From Rhodoferax sp. (GTDB taxonomy: Bacteria > Pseudomonadota > Gammaproteobacteria > Burkholderiales > Burkholderiaceae_C), in NCBI GenBank assembly GCA_030645355.1, contig JAUSNJ010000082.1:1-42307 (forward strand): 42,307 nucleotides of DNA. The letters are read 5' to 3'. Shown piece after piece: positions 29,254 to 36,812 of the stretch. The position numbers were made by a program, and so were the translations under genes. Positions within the stretch are counted from its first letter, which is position 1. Each line of letters begins with the position of its first letter. The notes beneath the pieces are model-generated. The model made no database searches, was not told the origin of the DNA, and saw only the letters and a program-made list of their open reading frames with translations.

Positions 29254-30569
29254 CGCGCTGGCTGATGGCCGTCCTTGTGGCTTGGGCGGTGTGCATTGCG
29301 CCCCAGGCCATGGCGCAGAGTGGCTGGCGCGTCCAGCACTTTGCGCTGCAGCTGGAGCCGCACTTCGAGACCCGCAGCTTTACCGGTGCGTTGGCCATGG
29401 ACTTCACGGTGCAGGACGCTACGCTGCAGCACCTGGACCTGGACGCCGGGGATCTGCAAGTGGCAGGCGTTCAATTGGGCACCGCAGCCATGGTGTTCGA
29501 AAGGCATGCCAGGCAGTTGCGCGTGCTCTTACCCAAGGGCTTGGCGACCGGCAATCCACTGCAACTCAGAATCGTGTACGAGGGCAAGGCCAGTAGCGGC
29601 TTGCGGTTCGATGCCGATACCCAACAGGTAGCCACCGCTTTTTCCACCAGTCTGTGGATGCCCTGTCTGGACGATCCCGCCGTGCGGGCCAGCTTTGCAC
29701 TGACCCTGAATCTGCCGGACGGTATGCTCAGCGTTGGCAATGGCGAGCGGGTCGGGGAGCCCACCCACATGGGGGTCCTGATGCGACATGCGTGGCGTCT
29801 CGATACCCCCATGCCCAGCTACCTGTATGGCTTTGCCGCCGGCCGGTTTATGCGGGCCAGGCAGATGGCAGGGGCGACCTCCCTGGAGTTCTTCGGGCCA
29901 GCGCCGTTCACCCCACAATCGCTGCCCCAGATCTTTGCCGACACGGCCGACATGCTGGCGTTCTATGCCGACAAGGCAGGCATGGCGTATCCATTCCCCG
30001 CCTACCGCCAGGTTCTACTGACGGGCCCCGCGGCGCAGGAAATGGCGGGTTTTTCGGTGATGGGCGCGCGCTACGGCACGCGCGTGCTGGCCAATTCTCA
30101 GGCTATCTGGCTGGGTGCACACGAAGCGGCGCACCAGTGGTGGGGCAATGGTGTGACCAACCGGTCCTGGCGGCACTTCTGGCTCAACGAAGGCATCGCC
30201 ACCTTCATGACGGCGGCCTACCTGGAGCACCGCTTCGGTGCCGAGGAATACCGGGACCAGATCGCGGCGGCGCGCACCAAATACACGGCCCTGAAGGAAG
30301 CCGGGATGGACCGCTCGCTGGCGTTTCCCGACTGGGACGCGCCGACGGCCGCCGACCGTTCACTGGTCTACGACAAGGGCGCCCTGGTGGTGCACGAACT
30401 GCGTACGCTGATGGGGGAGGAACTCTTCTGGAAGGGCCTGCGCCACTACACCCGCACGCACTGGGGGCAATCGGTGGAGACGGCTGACTTCCAGCGCGCC
30501 ATGGAGTCAGCCAGCGGCCTGGACCTGCAGGCGTTTTTCAAACGCTGGGTTTACCTGCAGAGCGAATGA
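29250..30569 (+). CDS. Short exported M1-family metallopeptidase
   Basis: 439 residues with a signal peptide (MTRWLMAVLVAWAVCIA then AMA). The zinc site is HEAAH (His291, His295) with Glu292 as catalytic base and Glu314 (HFWLNEGIATF) exactly 18 residues on, as in M1 aminopeptidases; Tyr in SLVYDKGALV fits the transition-state tyrosine. The usual GxMEN exopeptidase motif is degenerate (AAQEMAG), keeping only the Glu. The protein is about half the length of PepN-like enzymes and lacks their C-terminal helical domain. It is probably periplasmic; whether it is an aminopeptidase is uncertain. ATG 29250 overlaps the patatin-like stop. Confidence 0.88.
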   Translation: MTRWLMAVLVAWAVCIAPQAMAQSGWRVQHFALQLEPHFETRSFTGALAMDFTVQDATLQHLDLDAGDLQVAGVQLGTAAMVFERHARQLRVLLPKGLATGNPLQLRIVYEGKASSGLRFDADTQQVATAFSTSLWMPCLDDPAVRASFALTLNLPDGMLSVGNGERVGEPTHMGVLMRHAWRLDTPMPSYLYGFAAGRFMRARQMAGATSLEFFGPAPFTPQSLPQIFADTADMLAFYADKAGMAYPFPAYRQVLLTGPAAQEMAGFSVMGARYGTRVLANSQAIWLGAHEAAHQWWGNGVTNRSWRHFWLNEGIATFMTAAYLEHRFGAEEYRDQIAAARTKYTALKEAGMDRSLAFPDWDAPTAADRSLVYDKGALVVHELRTLMGEELFWKGLRHYTRTHWGQSVETADFQRAMESASGLDLQAFFKRWVYLQSE

Positions 30570-30587
30570 GCCCCCACGTGGCTCCGT

Positions 30588-31964
30588 TTAACGGCCAAAC
30601 AGCCCTTTGAGCACATTGGCAGGGTTGGGGAGCGACAAGCCTTTGGGGGGTGCGTCGTCGGTGGCGTCTGGAGGCATCTCGTTATTGCCTGGCGGCTGTA
30701 TCCTGCGTGACTTGACGGCAGGGTTGTCCGCGCCGCGTGCGCCGTGCTGCGGCTCAATTTCTTCGCCCAGCATGGCCATGGTTTGTGACTTCACCCGCAA
30801 GCGCACCGACCACTCCTGGTCCCATGGCACTTTGGGGTCGGTTGGCCGGGGCGGGTGGACGAATCCGTGTTCGCCACCATAGGCAATCATGCGCAGCATG
30901 GCACCAGAGTTGTCACCGCCCCGTCGCGAACCGCCGCCACCCCCGGCCATGATGCCTTTGGGCACGGCACACTGCGTCACTCCGGCGCCCAGCAGCACCT
31001 TTTCGGTCGTCCACTTGTCGATGGTGCTGTTGGAGAGGTAGTCAAACAGGCCAAAGCCGGTATCGGGCACCTCGCTGCTGGACCAGAAGATCATGTCATC
31101 GCCCTGGGCACCCATGGCGTGCAGGAAGTAGGCCCTGGCATTGGTGACCGGAGCCCAGCTCAGCGCCACGCTGTCGCTGAGGCCACCCTGGCTTTGCAGT
31201 TCGATGGCGGGCATGATGTCGTGGGCTGGCCCCAGGTTGAACCGGAAGGAATCGGGCACCGAGTCGCCCTGCACCTGATGTTCACCGATGAGAGAAGCGT
31301 CGCGCGGAATGCTGCGCTGGTCGCGTTCGTTGGGGAACACGTCATAGCCCGCACGAACCTTTGCACCGCGATCCGGTGCGAAGCGGCCGCTGAAGGCGCT
31401 GCCAAAGGCTGCGGCAGAGTCAGCGGACAACTTGCTCAGGTCGAGAACGCGGGGCTGGCCTGAGCGCACGGTGGGGCTACAACCCCAATAGAACAGGATT
31501 CTGCCTTTGGGCTTTTCGTATTCGGTCGGGGCACCCTGGCCGCCTTTTTCCTCGACAACTTTGTCCGGAATAACTGGCAGAAGGGGCAATTTTTCACCCA
31601 GCTTCAGTCCCGCCGGAATGCGCTGCGCGGCTTCAATGCCGGGCTTCAATCCGTTCCATAGGGCAATGTCCAGTATGCGTGGGGGCATGACATGAAAGCC
31701 GCGGGCCGACCCGTAGTACTCACGGCCAGTGCTATTGGCTCCCGGGCCGCCACGGCCCATGCCGCCCAGACCTGCCATCAGCCCGCCCATGCCAGGCATG
31801 TCCATCTCTGGCATGCCCGCCATTCCACCGGTTGACACATCCATCCAGAGCATGACCTTGGGCGGTCGCACGATCTGCTGTGTGGTTTGCGCGGGGGCTG
31901 CGCTGGCGAGCATGAGCAGGACAGCGGCACCTAAATGACCGCGCGAGAATGGCATGGGTGTCAT
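30588..31964 (-). CDS. Exported Met/Gly-rich protein of unknown function
   Basis: 458 residues, no family recognised. A signal peptide is clear (GHLGAAVLLMLASAAPA, then Q). Next comes a Met/Gly/Pro-rich stretch (about 47-75: GGMAGMPEMDMPGMGGL and GMGRGGPG), a proline-lined middle, and a large part with SVALSWAPVTNARAYFLHAM, reminiscent of fibronectin-like or carbohydrate-binding beta domains, then GGGGGSRRGG. The tail is charged and Pro-rich (LSLPNPANVLKGLFGR). GGGAG precedes ATG 31964. It lies 67 bp downstream of the alcohol dehydrogenase gene on the same strand, with a hairpin between, so it probably has its own promoter. The Met-rich part could bind copper, but this is only a suggestion. 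Confidence 0.8.
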   Translation of the reverse strand: MTPMPFSRGHLGAAVLLMLASAAPAQTTQQIVRPPKVMLWMDVSTGGMAGMPEMDMPGMGGLMAGLGGMGRGGPGANSTGREYYGSARGFHVMPPRILDIALWNGLKPGIEAAQRIPAGLKLGEKLPLLPVIPDKVVEEKGGQGAPTEYEKPKGRILFYWGCSPTVRSGQPRVLDLSKLSADSAAAFGSAFSGRFAPDRGAKVRAGYDVFPNERDQRSIPRDASLIGEHQVQGDSVPDSFRFNLGPAHDIMPAIELQSQGGLSDSVALSWAPVTNARAYFLHAMGAQGDDMIFWSSSEVPDTGFGLFDYLSNSTIDKWTTEKVLLGAGVTQCAVPKGIMAGGGGGSRRGGDNSGAMLRMIAYGGEHGFVHPPRPTDPKVPWDQEWSVRLRVKSQTMAMLGEEIEPQHGARGADNPAVKSRRIQPPGNNEMPPDATDDAPPKGLSLPNPANVLKGLFGR

Positions 31965-31994
31965 CTGATCTCCCTCTGAGTGGAGCTCAAACTA

Positions 31995-32013
31995 TAGGCC
32001 AATTGTGGGCCTA
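31995..32013 (-). terminator. Hairpin after alcohol dehydrogenase gene
   Basis: TAGGCC (31995-32000) and GGCCTA (32008-32013) form a 6-bp stem with a 7-nt loop. On the minus strand it stands 18 nt past the dehydrogenase stop and is followed by TAGTTTGAG, a weak T-rich run. A weak Rho-independent terminator is plausible. Confidence 0.4.
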
Positions 32014-32031
32014 CCGGCAAGTCTGCACGGC

Positions 32032-33168
32032 CTACATCGACTGGGCCAGCATGGCGCGGTAGTCATCGGCCGTGGCCAGACGCGGGCCGGTCTTGTGGCA
32101 GTGGTCGGCCAAGGCACCGGTAATGATCTGGTCAAACTGCGACGCCTGCACACCCATTTCGGCCAAACCACGGGGCAGGCCCAGGCGGGCATTCATGTCC
32201 TGAATGGCAGGACCAATGTCACTGGGAGAAGCCAGGCCCATGGCATGGGCCATGCGCCCCAGACGGTTCTCTTTGGTAATCGAATCCGCGGTGGCATTGA
32301 AGGCAATCACGGCGGGCAGGAACATGGCGTTGAGCGTGCCATGGTGCAGTCGTGGGTCCACGCCACCCAGGCTATGGCTCAGTGAATGCACGCAGCCCAG
32401 GCCCTTCTGGAACGCCATGGCGCCTTGCATCGACGCGCTCATCATGTTCAGCCGCGCTTCCCGGTCCAGGCCGTCCTTGGTGGCCTTTTCAATAGACGCC
32501 CACCCGCGCTCCAGGCCATCCAGCGCAATGCCGTCGGCCGGCGGGTTGAAAGCCGGCGCCATAAAGGTTTCCATGCAGTGGGCAATGGCGTCCATGCCGG
32601 TGGCGGCCGTCAGCTTGGGCGGCAGGCCGAAGGTCAGTTCCGGGTCGCAGATGGCGGTTTTGGGGACCAGGTGCCAGGAGTGGAAACCCAGCTTGCGGTG
32701 GTCGTCCACGATGATGATGGCGCCGCGCGCCACTTCGCTGCCCGTGCCGCTGGTGGTGGGCACGGCGATGATGGGGGCCACGCGTTCGGTGATGCGGGGC
32801 GATCCGCCTTCGATGGTGGCGTAGTGGGTGAGGGGGCCTTCGTGCGTGGCAGCAATCGCCACGCCCTTGGCGCAGTCAATGGCCGAGCCGCCGCCCACGG
32901 CGATCAGGCCATCGCACTGGTTGGCGTGGTATGCGGCCACCGCGGCGCGCACGGCGGCCTCGGTGGGGTTGGACGGCGTCTGGTCGAACACGGCCACCGG
33001 CAAGCCCGAGAGGGCGTCCAGCGCCTTCTGCAGCACACCGGCCGCCTTGACTCCCGGATCTGTGACGATCAACGGGCGCTTCATGCCGACGCGCTCGCAC
33101 TCCTGCTTGAGCAGGCGCACGGCCCCAAATTCAAACTGGATCTGTGTCACGTAGTAGATGAGTGCCAT
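32032..33168 (-). CDS. Iron-containing alcohol dehydrogenase
   Basis: 378-residue group III dehydrogenase using NAD(P) and Fe or Zn to interconvert alcohols and aldehydes or ketones. GGGSAIDCAK (92-101) and PTTSGTGSE (137-145) bind the cofactor. Metal ligands by family pattern are Asp193 and His197 (GMDAIAHCME), His261 (CVHSLSHSLGG) and His276 (LHHG). Length is normal. Start ATG 33168 begins MALIYYVTQIQFEFG, the family N-terminus. It shares a 54-bp divergent promoter region with the esterase-like gene at 33223. Substrate unknown. Confidence 0.93.
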   Translation of the reverse strand: MALIYYVTQIQFEFGAVRLLKQECERVGMKRPLIVTDPGVKAAGVLQKALDALSGLPVAVFDQTPSNPTEAAVRAAVAAYHANQCDGLIAVGGGSAIDCAKGVAIAATHEGPLTHYATIEGGSPRITERVAPIIAVPTTSGTGSEVARGAIIIVDDHRKLGFHSWHLVPKTAICDPELTFGLPPKLTAATGMDAIAHCMETFMAPAFNPPADGIALDGLERGWASIEKATKDGLDREARLNMMSASMQGAMAFQKGLGCVHSLSHSLGGVDPRLHHGTLNAMFLPAVIAFNATADSITKENRLGRMAHAMGLASPSDIGPAIQDMNARLGLPRGLAEMGVQASQFDQIITGALADHCHKTGPRLATADDYRAMLAQSM

Positions 33169-33222
33169 GGTGTGCTGCGGTTAGGATGGAAAAATGCCAC
33201 TGTACCAAGATCAATTGCCACT

Positions 33223-34206
33223 ATGAGTCACCACCGTAACCCGAAATCCCTGCTGACACCGGCCATGCACGGCGTGCTGGAGCGCATGGCGCGTGCCGGC
33301 CACATGCCCCTGCATGCGCTGACGCCCGTGCAAGCCCGAGCAGCCTACGCCGCCGGCGCCGACGTACTGGAACTGCCGCTGCACCCCATGGCAAGGGTCG
33401 AGGATTTTCATATCCCGGCGCGGGACGGCTTTGCCATACCGGTGCGCCTGGTGGCGCCCGACGCAGGGCGCTTGCCGGTACTGGTCTACTTCCACGGCGG
33501 CGGTTTCACCATCGGCGGCATCGCCACGCACGACGGGCTTTGCCGGCAACTGGCACACCATGCCCACTGCGCGGTACTGTCCGTAGACTACAGGCTGGCG
33601 CCGGAACACAAATTCCCGACCGCGGTGGAAGACGCCTGGGATGTGGTGCAGTGGGTCGTCCAGCAGGGCGGCGCCCGAAACCTGTCCAGCGGTCAGCTGG
33701 CCGTCGGCGGCGACAGTGCCGGCGGGACGCTGGCTGCGGTGTGTGCCATTCTGGCCCGTGACGCCAATATCCGGCTGGCCCTGCAGCTGCTGTTCTATCC
33801 GGGTACGGCGGCGCACCAGAACGCGCAATCCCACCGCAGATTTGCCCATGGCTTTGTGCTGGAAGAGCCGCACATCACCTTCTTTTTTAACCACTATATC
33901 CGCACCCCGGCCGACCGGGAAGATTGGCGTTTTGCGCCGCTGGATGGTGCGGACGCCTCCGGCCACCAGGTGGATGTGGGCGGCGTGGCGCCAGCGTGGT
34001 TCGGTTTGGCGGAGTGCGACCCGCTGGTCGACGAAGGCGTGCAGTATGCTGACCGGCTGCGCATGGCGGGTGTGGCGGTGGACCTGGAAATCTACCGGGG
34101 TGTGGTGCACGAATTCATCAAGATGGGCCGCGCCATTCCCGAGGCGGCCATGTGCCACGCCGACGCCGCCCGCGCCCTCAAACACGCATTTCAGGAGAAG
34201 AATTGA
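33223..34206 (+). CDS. HSL-type alpha/beta hydrolase (esterase/lipase)
   Basis: 327 residues. Hormone-sensitive-lipase family marks are the oxyanion motif HGGGF at 91-95, YRLAPEHKFP at 123-132, the nucleophile Ser165 in GGDSAGG, Asp266 in ECDPLVDEG and His296 in VVHEF. It is probably a cytosolic carboxylesterase of short or medium acyl chains. ATG 33223 follows the short gap to the divergent dehydrogenase gene; the frame is open far upstream, but that region is the antisense of the dehydrogenase gene and has no family similarity. Its TGA overlaps the next ATG. Confidence 0.93.
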   Translation: MSHHRNPKSLLTPAMHGVLERMARAGHMPLHALTPVQARAAYAAGADVLELPLHPMARVEDFHIPARDGFAIPVRLVAPDAGRLPVLVYFHGGGFTIGGIATHDGLCRQLAHHAHCAVLSVDYRLAPEHKFPTAVEDAWDVVQWVVQQGGARNLSSGQLAVGGDSAGGTLAAVCAILARDANIRLALQLLFYPGTAAHQNAQSHRRFAHGFVLEEPHITFFFNHYIRTPADREDWRFAPLDGADASGHQVDVGGVAPAWFGLAECDPLVDEGVQYADRLRMAGVAVDLEIYRGVVHEFIKMGRAIPEAAMCHADAARALKHAFQEKN

Positions 34207-35087
34207 TGAGCAGTACCCAACGATCTGATTTCCGCTGCTGGCACCGCCTGCGCGTGCGCTGGGCCGAGATAGATATGCAGAAAGTTGTCTTCAATGCCCA
34301 CTACCTGATGTACATCGACACCGCGATGGCCGACTACTGGCGCGCCCTGGCGCTGCCCTACGAGTCCGCCATGCACCTGCTGGGCGGCGACATCTTCGTC
34401 AAGAAGGCCAGCGTGGAGTACCACGCTTCAGCCCGCTACGACGACCAGCTCGAGGTGGGGCTGCGCTGCGGGCGCATCGGCAACTCGTCCATCGTGTTCG
34501 AGGCGGCCATCTTCCGGGGTGACGCGCTCATCGTCACCGCCGAGCTGGTCTACGTGTATGTCGACCCCACCACGCAGTTGTCGCAACCGGTGCCGCCCGC
34601 GCTGCGCGCGATTTTCGAGGCGTTTGAGGGCGGGCAAACCCTTACCGCCTTGACGGTTGGTGACTGGGCCGTTTTGGGCAAGCAGGCGTCGGCGCTACGT
34701 CAGGATGTGTTCGTGCAGGAGCAGGGCATAGGCGCGCACATGGTCTGGGACGATGCCGACGCCGGGGCGGTCCATGCCGTGGTGTGCAACCGCCTGGGCC
34801 AGCCCATTGCCACTGGGCGGCTGCTGCAGCACGGGCCAGGCGTGGCACGCATCGGGCGCATGGCGGTCAACCGCGGCTTGCGTGGCTCGCAACTGGGGCG
34901 GGAGGTGTTGGTGGCATTGATAGAAGCCGCACGCCTGCGCGGTGACACCGAGGTCATGCTGCATGCCCAAACCAGCGCCGAGGGTTTTTACCGGCGGCTA
35001 GGCTTTGCCGTGCGTGGGCCGGTATTCGAGGAGGCGGGGGTGCAGCACATCGAAATGGTGCTGCCCCTGGTATCAGAAGCCCAGTGA
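34206..35087 (+). CDS. YbgC-like hotdog thioesterase fused to GNAT acyltransferase
   Basis: 293 residues in two domains. Residues about 12-140 are a 4HBT/YbgC-type hotdog (RVRWAEIDMQKVVFNAHYLMYID, VEYHASARYDDQLEV). Residues about 148-290 are a GNAT domain of ElaA flavour (LRQDVFVQEQGIG, RIGRMAVNRGLRGSQLGREVL, FYRRLGFAVRGPVFEEAGVQHIEM). The start ATG 34206 overlaps the hydrolase stop by one base and has AGGAG about 10 nt upstream. The fusion suggests the domains act on the same CoA-linked chemistry, for example thioester hydrolysis and acyl transfer, but the substrate is unknown. Its 3' end overlaps the convergent cheZ gene by 15 bp. Confidence 0.9.
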   Translation: MSSTQRSDFRCWHRLRVRWAEIDMQKVVFNAHYLMYIDTAMADYWRALALPYESAMHLLGGDIFVKKASVEYHASARYDDQLEVGLRCGRIGNSSIVFEAAIFRGDALIVTAELVYVYVDPTTQLSQPVPPALRAIFEAFEGGQTLTALTVGDWAVLGKQASALRQDVFVQEQGIGAHMVWDDADAGAVHAVVCNRLGQPIATGRLLQHGPGVARIGRMAVNRGLRGSQLGREVLVALIEAARLRGDTEVMLHAQTSAEGFYRRLGFAVRGPVFEEAGVQHIEMVLPLVSEAQ

Positions 35088-35696
35088 GGCCAGCAGGTCG
35101 TCCACGTCGCCTTGCGCCAGGGCAACGTCGGTGGCCTGGGGGCCCTGCAGCTGGTGGGTTTCTCCGGTGAATGCCACGGCTTCCTTGGGCAGTTGATTGG
35201 GCGCACTGTCGACCAGCAACTGCACCAACTCCAGTTCGGTGCGGTTGATGATGTCAATGACCTTCTTGATGACTTGCCCCGACAGGTCCTGGAAATCCTG
35301 GGCCATCATGATGTCGCTGAGAATGGCCCCCTGCTTGCCGGCGAACTCCGCCGTGCGTTCCGCAAACTTGCCGCAAACACCCATCAGCGCACGGGCGCGT
35401 TCGACGGTCAAGTCCGGCGATGCTGCCATGCGGTTCAAGGACTGCCCCAGCTCCTCGCCGCGCTTGACGAGGTCATCGCATTCCGGCTTGGCGGCGTCGA
35501 CCAGGTTCAGTACCGTATTGGCCGCGTTCTCGGTCATTTTGCCGACGTGGGCCAAACGCTCGCGCGCATTGGGAAATTCCTCCACAACGTCATGCAACTC
35601 GGTGCCACCGCCCAGCACACTGAACGCCTCATGCATTTCCCGGGTGATGGCGCCCAGGCGTGCAAACGCCTCTTCTTTGCTTATCGGTCTAGTCAT
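35073..35696 (-). CDS. cheZ: CheZ, CheY-phosphate phosphatase
   Basis: 207 residues, close to E. coli CheZ (214). The long helical hairpin carries MMAQDFQDLSGQVIKK, with Asp137 and Gln141 equivalent to the catalytic pair of CheZ. The C-terminus DVDDLLASLGF matches the CheY-binding peptide. It dephosphorylates CheY-P and so resets the flagellar motor signal. ATG 35696 is used because it starts the family-like N-terminus; the open frame extends upstream only to a TTG. No other che gene is adjacent, although CheZ is usually beside cheY. The last 15 bp overlap the 3' end of the convergent hotdog-GNAT gene. Confidence 0.93.
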   Translation of the reverse strand: MTRPISKEEAFARLGAITREMHEAFSVLGGGTELHDVVEEFPNARERLAHVGKMTENAANTVLNLVDAAKPECDDLVKRGEELGQSLNRMAASPDLTVERARALMGVCGKFAERTAEFAGKQGAILSDIMMAQDFQDLSGQVIKKVIDIINRTELELVQLLVDSAPNQLPKEAVAFTGETHQLQGPQATDVALAQGDVDDLLASLGF

Positions 35697-35808
35697 CTTT
35701 GAAACCAATCCCTTCTGGACATTTTGTTTGAATTTGGTGCAATTGTGAAAGGCCAATCAGCCACACCCGCAATTTACCTTCAATTTGCCGGTTTGCGTGA
35801 CACTGGCA

Positions 35809-36765
35809 TCAAATGTCGTCCAGTAATGCGTAGGGCAGGGGCAGAATCTGCAACGCCTGCCCCGTGCTGGTGCCCAGGTGCAAGCTTCCTTTTTCCACCG
35901 CTGCCAATTGGGCGGAAACAATGGCGTCAAAGCCCCCCTGTGGCGCGGGCGCTGCCTGAACCACGGTGCCAGCTGGTTGGCTGTCGTCATCCGCAGAAAA
36001 CAGGGCATCCCCGGCAGCCACGGGCGCATCCACATGGACCACAAAGGCCCGGCGCTTCAGGGTTCCGCGAAACTGGCTGCGTGCGACGACTTCCTGGCCG
36101 GGGTAGCAACCCTTCTTGAAATTGACCCCACCCACCGACTCGTAGTTCAGCATTTGCGGCACAAATGCCTCTACCACCGGTGCCGACAGCGTAGCGATGC
36201 CGCTGCGTACCTCACTCCACAGCCACTGTGTCAGGTCCAGAGCCTGGCCCTGGGGTGCAGGTGACGCCGCCGGCCCAACCCAGAGTTGGCGCGGGACGGC
36301 ACCCGCGGGGTACAAATTGACCACCGTGCATTCATCAAAGTCAGCCTTGGCCCACACAGAATGGTCACCTGAAGCTATTGATTTAGTAGCATCACCCGCC
36401 AGGCCGTAGAGCGCATACTCGGCCGAGGCATCGCTCAACTTCGCCTTGGCGCGCATGACAAACATGGACAGGCGCTTCAGGGTGGGCGCCAGAATATCCT
36501 GGCTGCACACCAGCAGGATTTCGCTGCCACTGCGCTTGAAGCCAATGAAGCTGGCCTGCATGCGGCCCTTGGCGGAACAGAAGGCGGCCAGTCGCGCGGT
36601 GTGCAGATCGAGCAGCGAGAAGTCCTGGGTCAACTGCCCATGGATAAATTTTGCAGCGTCGTCGCCGACGATTTTGATGACCCCCAAGTGGGTAAGATGC
36701 GCGACCCCGTTCAACGGGGGGATGTCAATGGTGGCCGCTGGTAAATGCTGAGTCGTCGTGTTCAT
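35809..36765 (-). CDS. ygfZ: YgfZ/GcvT-domain protein (iron-sulfur enzyme maintenance), with inserted repeat
   Basis: 318 residues from ATG 36765. YgfZ is a folate-binding protein that supports iron-sulfur enzymes such as MiaB. The signature KGCYPGQE is at 218-225 with the key Cys220. Other marks are HGQLTQDFS and FCSAKGRMQASF. Residues 126-143 (ATKSIASGDHSVWAKADF) coincide with a diverged 54-nt element. The start is uncertain: GGGAGGA stands 15 nt before ATG 36765 but only just before ATG 36780. The mltG gene diverges 47 bp away, an arrangement I recall from related genomes. Confidence 0.92.
   Translation of the reverse strand: MNTTTQHLPAATIDIPPLNGVAHLTHLGVIKIVGDDAAKFIHGQLTQDFSLLDLHTARLAAFCSAKGRMQASFIGFKRSGSEILLVCSQDILAPTLKRLSMFVMRAKAKLSDASAEYALYGLAGDATKSIASGDHSVWAKADFDECTVVNLYPAGAVPRQLWVGPAASPAPQGQALDLTQWLWSEVRSGIATLSAPVVEAFVPQMLNYESVGGVNFKKGCYPGQEVVARSQFRGTLKRRAFVVHVDAPVAAGDALFSADDDSQPAGTVVQAAPAPQGGFDAIVSAQLAAVEKGSLHLGTSTGQALQILPLPYALLDDI
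36337..36390 (-). repeat. 54-nt dispersed element, copy 7 (diverged, in frame in ygfZ)
   Basis: On the minus strand it starts GCTACTAAATCAATAGC, an almost consensus first arm. The rest is diverged but keeps GGGCCA near offset 38-43 and the final TTT. Same strand and phase as the gene. ATC flanks it on both sides of the plus strand. Confidence 0.6.
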
Positions 36766-36812
36766 GCTCTGAATTATCATTCCTCCCATCATTTCACAAG
36801 GCTTGTAGGGCT

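Noticed and set aside
32386..33222. N-terminal extension of the HSL-type hydrolase into the region antisense to the alcohol dehydrogenase
   Set aside because: The extension is the shadow of a conserved gene and is rich in Arg/Gly/His; the hydrolase family starts at about ATG 33223.
35697..35808. Flagellar sigma-28 promoter before cheZ (TAAA ... GCTGATTG on the minus strand)
   Set aside because: The spacing between the TAAA and GCTGAT parts is about 11 nt instead of about 15, and the second part matches poorly.
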